Assembly (NCBI GenBank): GCA_044425815.1
Contig: JAWXVA010000041.1
Location: 1 to 21,444, forward strand
Direction of reading: 5' to 3'
Source: CAUPWF01 sp044425815
Lineage (GTDB): Bacteria; Bacillota; Clostridia; Lachnospirales; Lachnospiraceae
DNA length: 21,444 nt
This document shows, one piece after another, positions 14,828 through 21,444 of this stretch. Both the position numbers and the translations under genes were made by a program. Within the stretch, counting starts at the first letter, position 1; each line of letters starts with the position of its first letter. Under the pieces are notes generated by a model, which was not told the origin of the DNA, did no database searches, and saw only the letters and a program-made list of their open reading frames with translations.

Positions 14828-14840
14828 AATAAAGAAGTAG
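14805..14840. repeat. Perfect 13-bp inverted repeat around the kinase -10 box
   Basis: CTACTTCTTTATT (14805-14817) and AATAAAGAAGTAG (14828-14840) are exact reverse complements with a 10-nt centre that holds the -10 hexamer. The left arm fills the promoter spacer and the right arm covers the start region. It may be an operator, or in DNA or RNA form a hairpin; it is not followed by a T tract, so it is not a terminator on the plus strand. Confidence 0.7.
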
Positions 14841-14866
14841 AAGTCGTTGGGAGGTGTCTGTGGAGC

Positions 14867-16690
14867 GTGAATCTAAATAAAATGGGATTAATTAAAAAAA
14901 TCACAGTATTGATTATATGTAGTATTATTATACCGTTTATTCTTCTTTTCGTTTTGCTATTTGATTTCAATAGACAAGCGATTATAAATGCTGCGGACAC
15001 AGAGATCAAGGCGGATTTATCAAGCTTGATTACAGCTATGGATGAAACACTTGATAAGATGGAATCAACAATCAATTCTTTGAATTATCAACAAGAATTC
15101 ATCTATTTCTTGGATGCTTCTAATCAGGTGTCAGATTATGAAAAGGAAGTGTTCACACTTGAGCTGGTACGTTCTTGGGGGAATATACAGCAGATGATGC
15201 CAGATATTTTTCACCAACTAACAATCTATAGTGAGAATGAAAGTATTACAGATATACAAAATGCAGACTTTACCATCCGGTCGTTGGATGAATTCTCAGG
15301 TTATACAGGTCTCTTACCAGAGAATAATATACGGTATGGTATACCTCAGCTCATTTATAATGAAGAAGAAGTAAAAGAAATGGAACAGTATAATCTGAGT
15401 GATGAAATTAAGATGTCAGTCCCCATATACTATTATGTGAGAAGTGTACCTGAGTATGAAACCATAGGAATTATTGAGTTAAAAGTATATGTGGATGTAC
15501 TGCTTGAGACTACAGAGATGAATACAGAGTTCGAAGAAGGAGAAACGCAACTTCCTTATGCAGTGTTATTAGATAGTAGCGGACATATGGTATACCCGAC
15601 AGTGAATAGTGTTTATAATGCAGTTGTTAATGTAGCCTCATCATTGAGCGAGCAACCACAAACAGTAGAAATCAATGGGGCGAAATATCGAGCAATTAGT
15701 AATACTTGCTCTCGTACTGGTCTAAAGCAAGTGATCTTGATGCCCATGGGGAGTCTGTTAGACGCTTCAATACTTTCTTTGACCTTATATGGTCTTATTG
15801 GTATTTTAGGAATGGGGTTTATTATTCTCATTATAAAGGTGGTAGTAGGACGTGTGTTAAATCGACTGGTGGTGTTAGATAAAGCCTTAGTAACTATGGG
15901 CGATGGGCGGTTAAGTATGCTAGAAGAAGATGATATTGAAGACGAAGTTAGTAGTATAAAAAAACACTTCAATACGATGACGTTAGAATTAGAAGAGGCG
16001 ATTCAACAGACTATACAAAAAGAAAATGCGGTGAAAAATGCAGAACTAAGAGCATTACAATCTCAGATTAGTCCGCATTTCCTATATAATACATTAAATA
16101 GCATTCGTATGAAGCTAGAATTAGAAGAGCAAGAAGAGCTTGGAAGCATCGTAACTTCACTAGGGGATTTATACAAATATACAATTCACTGGCAAACTCC
16201 AGTAGTACCTATGTTAGAAGAATGGAATCATATTGAAAATTATATTACAGTTATGTCCTGTCGACTTGTGGATGATTTCTTTTTTGATTTAGAAATTTCA
16301 GAAGAAGCAAAAAATTTCTGCGTTCCTAAAATGACACTTCAACCTATTGTTGAAAATAGTTTTTCACATGGGTTTAAAGAAGTGGAACCGCCGTGGTATT
16401 TGTGCATTAAAGCAGAGGTAATAGAACGCTATTTGAAGATAAGTATCAGTAATAATGGAAAACAGATTGAAATGGATGAACTAGAAGCTTTAAATATTCG
16501 GTTAAATGAAATGAGTTTGACAAATAATGATACACAAGACAGTGGCGGTGTGGGTTTGAGTAATGTATTACAAAGACTACATATGTTTAATGGACAAGAT
16601 AGTACAATACAGCTTCGAAACATCTCAGATGGAGGTGTGGAAATTGAATTGATAATAGGATGTGCAGATGAAGAAGAGGAGGCAAATTGA
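14867..16690 (+). CDS. YesM-type sensor histidine kinase
   Basis: This is a membrane sensor kinase of the LytS/YesM class that phosphorylates the AraC-type response regulator encoded next to it. The 607-residue protein has a first membrane segment at about 10-33, an extracellular domain to about 298, a second membrane segment at about 302-326, a HAMP-like linker, then the kinase core: LQSQISPHFLYNTLNSI with phospho-acceptor His404, N box PIVENSFSHGF (Asn497), ISNNGK (527-532) and GVGLSNVLQRLH (561-572). The start is GTG 14867, 10 nt after GGGAGGTG; ATG 14882 is in frame but has a poorer site. The gene overlaps the regulator start. Together with the sugar-binding protein gene that follows, it probably senses a sugar or sugar acid outside the cell. 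Confidence 0.92.
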   Translation: MNLNKMGLIKKITVLIICSIIIPFILLFVLLFDFNRQAIINAADTEIKADLSSLITAMDETLDKMESTINSLNYQQEFIYFLDASNQVSDYEKEVFTLELVRSWGNIQQMMPDIFHQLTIYSENESITDIQNADFTIRSLDEFSGYTGLLPENNIRYGIPQLIYNEEEVKEMEQYNLSDEIKMSVPIYYYVRSVPEYETIGIIELKVYVDVLLETTEMNTEFEEGETQLPYAVLLDSSGHMVYPTVNSVYNAVVNVASSLSEQPQTVEINGAKYRAISNTCSRTGLKQVILMPMGSLLDASILSLTLYGLIGILGMGFIILIIKVVVGRVLNRLVVLDKALVTMGDGRLSMLEEDDIEDEVSSIKKHFNTMTLELEEAIQQTIQKENAVKNAELRALQSQISPHFLYNTLNSIRMKLELEEQEELGSIVTSLGDLYKYTIHWQTPVVPMLEEWNHIENYITVMSCRLVDDFFFDLEISEEAKNFCVPKMTLQPIVENSFSHGFKEVEPPWYLCIKAEVIERYLKISISNNGKQIEMDELEALNIRLNEMSLTNNDTQDSGGVGLSNVLQRLHMFNGQDSTIQLRNISDGGVEIELIIGCADEEEEAN

Positions 16691-18228
16691 TGTGGCATAT
16701 TTTGATTGCAGATGATGAAAAGATGACGAGAATAGGTTTAGAATCTATGTTGGTAAAACATTTTCCTAATCAAATAGAATGTGTGCAAGCTGAAAATGGT
16801 ATGCAAGCACTAAAATTAGTGAAGGCGAATAGATTTGATTTGGCTATTGTAGATATCAATATGCCATTTATTACAGGAATACAATTTATTGAAGAAATCA
16901 CAAGATTAGAATTAGATATTCCAGTGATTATTGTATCGGGATACCAAGAATTTAGTTATGCCCAGCAAGCACTAAGACTAGGCGTAATCGATTATATTAC
17001 AAAACCTTTCCAAACCGACATACTAGTGAATAAGATAGAAGTGGTACTATCGGCACACAGGAAACACAGTGAATTAGAAGTGGTAGAAGCAGAATCATCA
17101 CCAGCGACAGCAGAGAAATATAAGCAGTCTTTATTGGTGCAATTAATTAATAAAAATATTTCGGAATCTGTTATTAAAGAGTTAAAGAGTGAACATATTC
17201 TTGGCAGTCATTTATTCAAGAAGATGCTGTGCATTTATTATCAAATAGAAAAGCAGGAACAAAAAAAGGTTGATATCAATCAAGTGGCAGAGATTATTTA
17301 TCGGATAGAAAAAATATTTAAAGAAATATTAAAAGACTATAGTACAGTGGAAAGTTTCGTATTTACATACAGTAAAGGATGTGTGGGAGTACTGCTCGAA
17401 AGTGATTTTAACGATCAGATAGATGCAGTTCTTGAACAACTAAAGAAAAAAAAGCGGTGGGATGATGAAGTAATAGCGTATAACTACTGTATTGGAATCG
17501 GTGAAACGGTAAATGAATGGACAGGAGTAACGTCATCATTTGAACAAAGCTTATTGGCAGCAGATAATAAGATTTTCGCACAAGAAAGTGGAATGTACTA
17601 TTACAAGAAGAATATAGTAGAGCTATTAGAGTATTACCCATTTACATTTTCAAAAGAAGAACTCACTAAAACATTAAGCAAAATATTGATTATTCATGAT
17701 GAAGAAAAGAAAATTGCAGTTTTAAGATGGTTTTATACCTTGCTGTTAAACAAGATGCATAGTCAAGATGTGGCACTTAGCAAGTCGCGCAATTTCCATC
17801 ATTACTGGAATCTATATGAGTTAAAGCATGAATTGGAAAGCAATATAGACATAATAACTGCAGATAGTATTTCTAGTGCAAACCAATTAGATATCCTTGA
17901 GAGTGTAATATACTACATACAGTCCAATTTAAGGCGCGAACTGGATATCAATCATATAGCTTTAGAATTCAAAAAGAGCCCAGGGTATTTGGGGATGATT
18001 TTTAAGAAAAAATATCAAATTAGTATCAATGAATATATTACGAAAGAGCGGATGCAATTGGCGAAAAACCTTCTTCAGAATTCAGATATGAATATCAATG
18101 AAATCAGTACATACTGCGGATATAACAGCCCGAAATATTTTGCGGTAAGCTTCAAAAAGGCAGAAGGTATCAGCCCGACACAATTTAAACAACTATATAA
18201 AAAAGGGGAGAGAGTGCATTTATCATGA
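16690..18228 (+). CDS. YesN-type response regulator with AraC DNA-binding domain
   Basis: The 512-residue protein has an N-terminal receiver domain (about 1-120) with acidic pair Asp8-Asp9 (IADDEK), phospho-acceptor Asp55 (AIVDINMPF) and Lys105 (ITKPF). A middle region of about 280 residues is of the sort usual in YesN proteins. The C-terminal AraC double helix-turn-helix (about 410-505) reads LDINHIALEFKKSPGYLGMIFKKK, then DMNINEISTYCGYNSPKYFAVSFKK and GISPTQFKQ. ATG 16690 overlaps the kinase stop (TGATG) and is preceded by GAGGAGG. It ends with a 4-nt overlap with the next gene. It probably activates transport or catabolic genes nearby, the TRAP transporter or the dehydratase operon being candidates. 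Confidence 0.92.
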   Translation: MWHILIADDEKMTRIGLESMLVKHFPNQIECVQAENGMQALKLVKANRFDLAIVDINMPFITGIQFIEEITRLELDIPVIIVSGYQEFSYAQQALRLGVIDYITKPFQTDILVNKIEVVLSAHRKHSELEVVEAESSPATAEKYKQSLLVQLINKNISESVIKELKSEHILGSHLFKKMLCIYYQIEKQEQKKVDINQVAEIIYRIEKIFKEILKDYSTVESFVFTYSKGCVGVLLESDFNDQIDAVLEQLKKKKRWDDEVIAYNYCIGIGETVNEWTGVTSSFEQSLLAADNKIFAQESGMYYYKKNIVELLEYYPFTFSKEELTKTLSKILIIHDEEKKIAVLRWFYTLLLNKMHSQDVALSKSRNFHHYWNLYELKHELESNIDIITADSISSANQLDILESVIYYIQSNLRRELDINHIALEFKKSPGYLGMIFKKKYQISINEYITKERMQLAKNLLQNSDMNINEISTYCGYNSPKYFAVSFKKAEGISPTQFKQLYKKGERVHLS

Positions 18229-19178
18229 GGCGAAAAATAGTATTCATTGTTATAGCGATTTTTGTTATGCTAGTTATCATCTGTTTTATGTGCAAAGAGA
18301 GTACAGATAGTGTACAAAAAACTCCGATTGTGACAGTTCGTAATAGCTCAGTTGAAATAGGTGTATCCCTATATGGTATGGTAAACGATTCTGAAAAGTC
18401 TTTCATAGAGAGTATTATTAATGTATCGAATACACTAGGATTAGATTCGAAGATCTTTGAAGGGGATAGTAATTCTAGCAATCAAATTAGTCATATGCAA
18501 CAATTAATTGAGCAAGGTGTAAATGGCATTATTTTAAGCCCGTATAATGAAGAGGTAGCACAAGCATGCATTGATATGGCACTTGATGTGGGGATGCCGG
18601 TAGTATTGGTTGATTCAGCCACTGACTATTTGGGGGCTAGCGGATATATTGCCCATGACTTGAAGTTAGCAGGAAATATGCTAGTGGATGCAATTGCAGA
18701 GGAACTAGATGGCAAAGGAAATGTCGTGATTCTAGAAGATATTATTGGACTGACCACACAAGAAGAGAAACGTGCAGGCATAGATGAGGCATTGCTAAAG
18801 TATCCAGATTTAAACGTGATTTCATCAAAAAGTGCAAATGGACTTGAAATAGAAGCCAATGCAATTATGAGTAAATGGTTGACTCAATTTGATCAGATAG
18901 ATGCTGTTATTTGTGAGAATGATGAAATGGCACTAGGTGTTTATCAAGCGATAGAAGATGAAAATCTTGATATTATTATAGGAAGTATTGGTGGGACAGA
19001 TGAAGGGGAACTAGCAGTGGAAGAAGGGAAAATCGCTGTATCTGTGCGGGAAGATATAGAAAAGAAAGGCGAATTAGCAATGCAGACTATCATAGGAATT
19101 ATACTAGGAGAAGATGTAAATGATGAGTATATTCTTCCGCTACGACTGATAACTAGTGAGGTTGTAGTAGAGGAGTAG
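18225..19178 (+). CDS. Membrane-anchored sugar-binding protein, type 1 periplasmic binding fold
   Basis: This 317-residue protein has the RbsB/Peripl_BP_4 fold behind an N-terminal hydrophobic anchor (about 5-23, IVFIVIAIFVMLVIICFMC). The two cysteines there are not in a good lipobox, so the protein is more likely held by an uncleaved membrane segment than by lipid. Ligand-contact signatures are visible: GVNGIILSPYNEE (98-110), VVLVDSATDY (126-135, Asp130), EKRAGIDEALLKYP (181-194, Arg183), ENDEMALGVYQAI (231-243) and GSIGGTDEGELAVEEGKI (253-270). The start overlaps the regulator stop (ATGA), so the three genes form one unit. No permease or ATPase gene follows, so it probably works as a sensing partner of the kinase rather than in transport, as XylFII does for LytS in Clostridium beijerinckii. 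Confidence 0.85.
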   Translation: MRRKIVFIVIAIFVMLVIICFMCKESTDSVQKTPIVTVRNSSVEIGVSLYGMVNDSEKSFIESIINVSNTLGLDSKIFEGDSNSSNQISHMQQLIEQGVNGIILSPYNEEVAQACIDMALDVGMPVVLVDSATDYLGASGYIAHDLKLAGNMLVDAIAEELDGKGNVVILEDIIGLTTQEEKRAGIDEALLKYPDLNVISSKSANGLEIEANAIMSKWLTQFDQIDAVICENDEMALGVYQAIEDENLDIIIGSIGGTDEGELAVEEGKIAVSVREDIEKKGELAMQTIIGIILGEDVNDEYILPLRLITSEVVVEE

Positions 19179-19190
19179 AAGCCTATAACG

Positions 19191-19246
19191 GTTATAACTA
19201 TCCTCAAAACCTGTTATCACAACAATTGGGGATAGTTACAACTTTT
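19191..19246 (+). terminator. Probable terminator of the kinase-regulator-binding protein operon
   Basis: Arms at 19191-19203 and 19230-19242 (GTTATAACTATCC against GGATAGTTACAAC) pair over 13 bp with one mismatch and are followed by TTTT. The loop of 26 nt is long for a terminator, so confidence is moderate. Confidence 0.5.
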
Positions 19247-19324
19247 ATCAATAGATGCAGACTTGATTCATTACAAAATCATAGTGAAAGTGCTAGATTT
19301 TCAAATTTTTACAAAAATAATCGC

Positions 19325-19353
19325 TTGCATTATTTTTTGTGAAATAGTATACT
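19325..19353 (+). promoter_or_regulatory. Sigma-A-like promoter before the Rpn nuclease gene
   Basis: TTGCAT (19325-19330), a 17-nt spacer and TATACT (19348-19353) are near consensus. Transcription would begin about 19360, leaving a leader of roughly 265 nt before the start codon at 19626. Confidence 0.72.
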
Positions 19354-19359
19354 AATACA

Positions 19360-19461
19360 AAGCATAACAGTTCTATTTTCTACCACGTCTGTGGAGTCTA
19401 GGATCATTTCTTGATGTCAATTCAGAACATTCATGCTTAACATTCAAAATCCCTTTCGGGA
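19360..19461 (+). ncRNA. Possible structured RNA leader
   Basis: Nested complementary segments: AAGCAT (19360-19365) with ATGCTT (19433-19438); inside, after 4 unpaired bases on each side, GTTCT (19370-19374) with AGAAC (19424-19428). Inside that are two small hairpins, CCAC-GTCT-GTGG (19383-19394) and ATCA-TTTCT-TGAT (19403-19415). A third, TCCC-TTTC-GGGA, follows at 19450-19461. The layout resembles a multi-branch junction, but I recognise no riboswitch class and the helices are short. Confidence 0.3.
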
Positions 19462-19625
19462 AAACTTAATCCATTTTCAATCTAAGCAGGAATTACTGAT
19501 ATACGACATGACTAATATTGTGATATGAAATCAATGATCTATATTATTGATATAAGGGATGTTTCATATATCAACCTTAGTTTATTTACATGTGTAATCT
19601 CCTGCACATCAAAAAAGGAGGTCAC

Positions 19626-20636
19626 ATGAGCCAACGCACCCAAGCAACAAAACAAACCCCAACAAAGCATTGTCATACAGTTCACAAAAACTTCTGGCAA
19701 GATCCAGAACATTTTGCAGATGTAGTGAATGCTGTTATCTTCAAAGGTAAAAAGGTATTAATACCAGAAGAACTACAGGAAGTAGATTCCGATGTCTCTC
19801 AAGTTATTGATTTACAAGAATTGACAGAACATCTAGAAAGACGACGCGATGTAGTGAAGTCTACACCTATGGGAGAAACATTCGCCATCATAGGTATTGA
19901 GAATCAAACAGCAGTACATTATGGTATGCCTCTTAGAACATTACTTTACGATGTACTAGGCTATACAAAAGAATGTGCGATATTATCTAAGAAGAACAAG
20001 GGCACAAGCGGTTTATCTTCCGCAGAGTTCCTATCAGGAATGAGAAAAGAAGATCGGCTAACACCGATTATAACCTTAGTGATTTATTACAGCGAAGAAC
20101 CTTGGGATGGACCGTTATCTTTGCAAGATATGTTGAGAGAGATGGCGCCAGAAATTCAAGGGCTAATTACGGACCACAAACTCAATTTACTACAAGTAAG
20201 AGAAAGCGCAGAATATCATTTTAGTAACCCCGAAGTAGAAAAAGTATTCTCTATATCGAGAGATTTGTTCCATGGAAAAATCGAAGCTGTAAGAGAAGAA
20301 TACAATGATAAAACACTCCCATCCGAGGTCGTTCGTATGATAGGGAGTATCACAGGAGCTAAGACATTTATGAATCAAAAAGAAGAAGGAGAAGTCAATA
20401 TGTGTAGAGCGTTAGAGGCATATGTAGAAGAGAAAGCAGAAGAGAGAGCAAAAGAAATAGCAAAAGAAAAGGTGAAGGAAGCTGTGAAGGAAGCTGTGAA
20501 GGAAGCTGTGAAGGAAGCTGTAAATAAAGCTACTATAGCAGCAGAGAAACGAAATATTGATATTATCAATTCTATGCGCGCAGGGAATGCGACTTCTGAT
20601 CAGATTATTGAGCAACTCATGCAACAGATGGGTTAG
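19626..20636 (+). CDS. Rpn-family recombination-promoting nuclease / putative transposase
   Basis: Rpn proteins are PD-(D/E)XK-fold DNA endonucleases related to transposase_31; E. coli RpnA promotes RecA-independent recombination. Lachnospiraceae often carry several copies. In this 336-residue protein the nuclease core lies at about 20-160: FWQDPEHFADVVNAVIF, RRRDVV with Asp75, and IIGIENQTAVHYGMPLR with Glu92 and Gln94 (the E-x-Q of the active site), then ITLVIYYSEEPWDGPLSL. The tail from about 260 is a charged helix, probably a coiled coil, built from KEAV repeats. The start is ATG 19626, 5 nt after a full AAAGGAGGT; an earlier in-frame ATG at 19590 has no such site. No terminal inverted repeats or target duplications are seen, so it is not called a mobile element. 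Confidence 0.88.
   Translation: MSQRTQATKQTPTKHCHTVHKNFWQDPEHFADVVNAVIFKGKKVLIPEELQEVDSDVSQVIDLQELTEHLERRRDVVKSTPMGETFAIIGIENQTAVHYGMPLRTLLYDVLGYTKECAILSKKNKGTSGLSSAEFLSGMRKEDRLTPIITLVIYYSEEPWDGPLSLQDMLREMAPEIQGLITDHKLNLLQVRESAEYHFSNPEVEKVFSISRDLFHGKIEAVREEYNDKTLPSEVVRMIGSITGAKTFMNQKEEGEVNMCRALEAYVEEKAEERAKEIAKEKVKEAVKEAVKEAVKEAVNKATIAAEKRNIDIINSMRAGNATSDQIIEQLMQQMG
20472..20519 (+). repeat. Four perfect 12-bp tandem repeats inside the Rpn gene
   Basis: GTGAAGGAAGCT occurs four times without change, followed by a degenerate fifth copy (GTAAATAAAGCT, 20520-20531). Each unit encodes Val-Lys-Glu-Ala, so gain or loss of units keeps the frame and alters the length of the C-terminal helix. Confidence 0.92.
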
Positions 20637-20673
20637 GTTTCTGCATAAGAATATTGCTTAACCTAGAAGAAAA

Positions 20674-20727
20674 AAAGAAAGTGGGCTAAATAGATGAGTA
20701 TTCAATCTACTTAGTTCCACTTTCTTT
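20674..20727. terminator. Bidirectional terminator between the Rpn gene and the TRAP permease gene
   Basis: AAAGAAAGTGG (20674-20684) pairs with CCACTTTCTTT (20717-20727); inside, CTAAATAGAT and ATCTACTTAG extend the stem with a small bulge and one mismatch. On the minus strand the stem runs into a long T tract, on the plus strand into TTTGTATGT. Confidence 0.85.
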
Positions 20728-20736
20728 GTATGTATC

Positions 20737-21444
20737 TTAATATAACTTAGGTAATCCTGGATAAAGTACTAATAAGTATGTGTATAAAATAATTAATAGA
20801 ATAATTACCATAGCTGCGAAGATGTATGGAATAATTGCTTTTGCGATTTTACCAATCGAACATTCGGAAATACTAGATAATACAAATAGTACCATTCCTA
20901 CTGGAGGTGTAATTAGACCTACTAATAAACAAAGAATCATAATTACTCCAAACCACACAGTGTCAACACCAACAGCTTGTACAGCTGGTAATAAAATCGG
21001 AGTCATAATTACAATAGCAGGTGTAATATCCATGAATAATCCGATAAATAGTAAGATTGCCATGATAATCAACATTAATATTAATGCATTGTCAGTAAAG
21101 CTAATTAAGTAGCTAGCTATAGACTGTGGAATCTGTTCGTAAGTTAGAATCCATGAGAACATTGTAGCAGCAGCTAAGATGTATAATACACCTACGGAAG
21201 TGCCTAATGTTTCTTTGATTACGCCTGGAACTTCTCTTAGAGTAATTGATTTATATACCAATCCTAATATAAGGGCATACACTACAGCTACAATAGCAGC
21301 TTCTGTTGGAGTGAATACACCAAGAAGAATACCACCGCGAATAATTACTACTAAGAAGAGTGCCCAAAACGACCAAATAAAACATTTTCCTATTTCTTTT
21401 AAACTAGCTTTTGGAGAAGTCTTATAGTTACGTTTCTTACAAAC
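20737..21444 (-). CDS. TRAP transporter large permease (DctM), C-terminal part
   Basis: DctM subunits are the sodium-driven channel of TRAP transporters, which import organic and sugar acids such as C4-dicarboxylates, uronates and gluconate. The frame is open to the right edge, so only the last 235 residues of roughly 430 are present. Visible are GGILLGVFTPTEAAIVAVVYALILGLVYK, which is the DctM signature, then hydrophobic segments including LGTSVGVLYILAAATMFSW, LILMLIIMAILLFIGLFMD, ITPAIVIMTPILLPAVQAVG, GVIMILCLLVGLITPPVGMVLFV and a C-terminal IIPYIFAAMVIILLIILYTYLLVLYPGLP. The stop at 20737 is 9 nt inside the terminator. The DctQ and DctP partners should lie to the right of the window. Its closeness to the sugar sensor and sugar-acid genes makes a sugar acid a reasonable guess for cargo. 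Confidence 0.9.
   Translation of the reverse strand, partial: VCKKRNYKTSPKASLKEIGKCFIWSFWALFLVVIIRGGILLGVFTPTEAAIVAVVYALILGLVYKSITLREVPGVIKETLGTSVGVLYILAAATMFSWILTYEQIPQSIASYLISFTDNALILMLIIMAILLFIGLFMDITPAIVIMTPILLPAVQAVGVDTVWFGVIMILCLLVGLITPPVGMVLFVLSSISECSIGKIAKAIIPYIFAAMVIILLIILYTYLLVLYPGLPKLY

Larger units (their letters stand above)
19247..19625 (+). other. Gene-free stretch with promoter and long leader of the nuclease gene
   Basis: No open frame with a plausible ribosome binding site lies here. It holds a good promoter at 19325-19353, a leader of about 260 nt with nested helices (19360-19461), a second foldable patch (19522-19572, GATATGAAA against TTTCATATATC around ATCAAT/ATTGAT), and the ribosome binding site at 19614-19622. 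Confidence 0.6.

Noticed and set aside
20472..20531. Tandem repeat considered as a CRISPR-like or intergenic satellite
   Set aside because: Units are only 12 bp with no spacers and lie in frame within a coding gene.
19179..20727. The Rpn gene with its flanks as a complete insertion sequence
   Set aside because: No terminal inverted repeats or target-site duplication could be found; Rpn proteins are not known to define simple IS ends.

Overview
The window looks like a piece of a low-GC Gram-positive anaerobe of the clostridial type, most likely Lachnospiraceae. This rests on the AT-rich sequence, strong AGGAGG ribosome binding sites, a YesM/YesN-type two-component pair, an Rpn-family nuclease of the kind common in that family, and a tungsten-type aldehyde oxidoreductase. 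Genus and species cannot be fixed from the sequence. I find no tRNA, rRNA, CRISPR array, insertion sequence or origin.

Region 1 (1-7850, plus strand) is a metal-pterin operon: moaC (cut by the left edge), a mogA/moaB gene, a stand-alone MOSC gene, tupA-tupB-tupC (tungstate ABC importer), two consecutive moeA paralogues (the second fused to a periplasmic-binding-protein-like domain) and moaA. Gaps are short or the genes overlap. The operon ends at a strong bidirectional hairpin shared with a convergent gene for an aldehyde ferredoxin oxidoreductase (7855-9708, minus), the likely consumer of the tungstopterin made by the operon.

Region 2 (9709-14800) is a regulated sugar-acid locus. An IclR regulator diverges from the oxidoreductase gene. 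A FadR/FCD-type GntR regulator diverges from a three-gene operon: a mandelate-racemase-subgroup enolase (probable sugar-acid dehydratase), a gluconate 5-dehydrogenase-like SDR, and a zinc alcohol dehydrogenase of the idonate/threonine dehydrogenase type. A plausible route is L-idonate or a related hexonate -> 5-ketogluconate -> gluconate -> 2-keto-3-deoxygluconate. GntR-type operator sequences (TNGTNNACNA) occur twice at the dehydratase promoter, and an identical 14-mer lies between the oxidoreductase and iclR genes, hinting at shared control.

Region 3 (14800-19250) holds a sensor kinase, an AraC-type response regulator and a membrane-anchored sugar-binding protein in overlapping order, probably a three-component sugar sensor. 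The promoter's -10 box sits inside a perfect 13-bp inverted repeat.

Region 4 (19250-21444) has a long, foldable leader before an Rpn-family nuclease gene that carries an in-frame 12-bp tandem repeat. After a bidirectional terminator comes the C-terminal half of a TRAP transporter large permease, which runs off the right edge on the minus strand.
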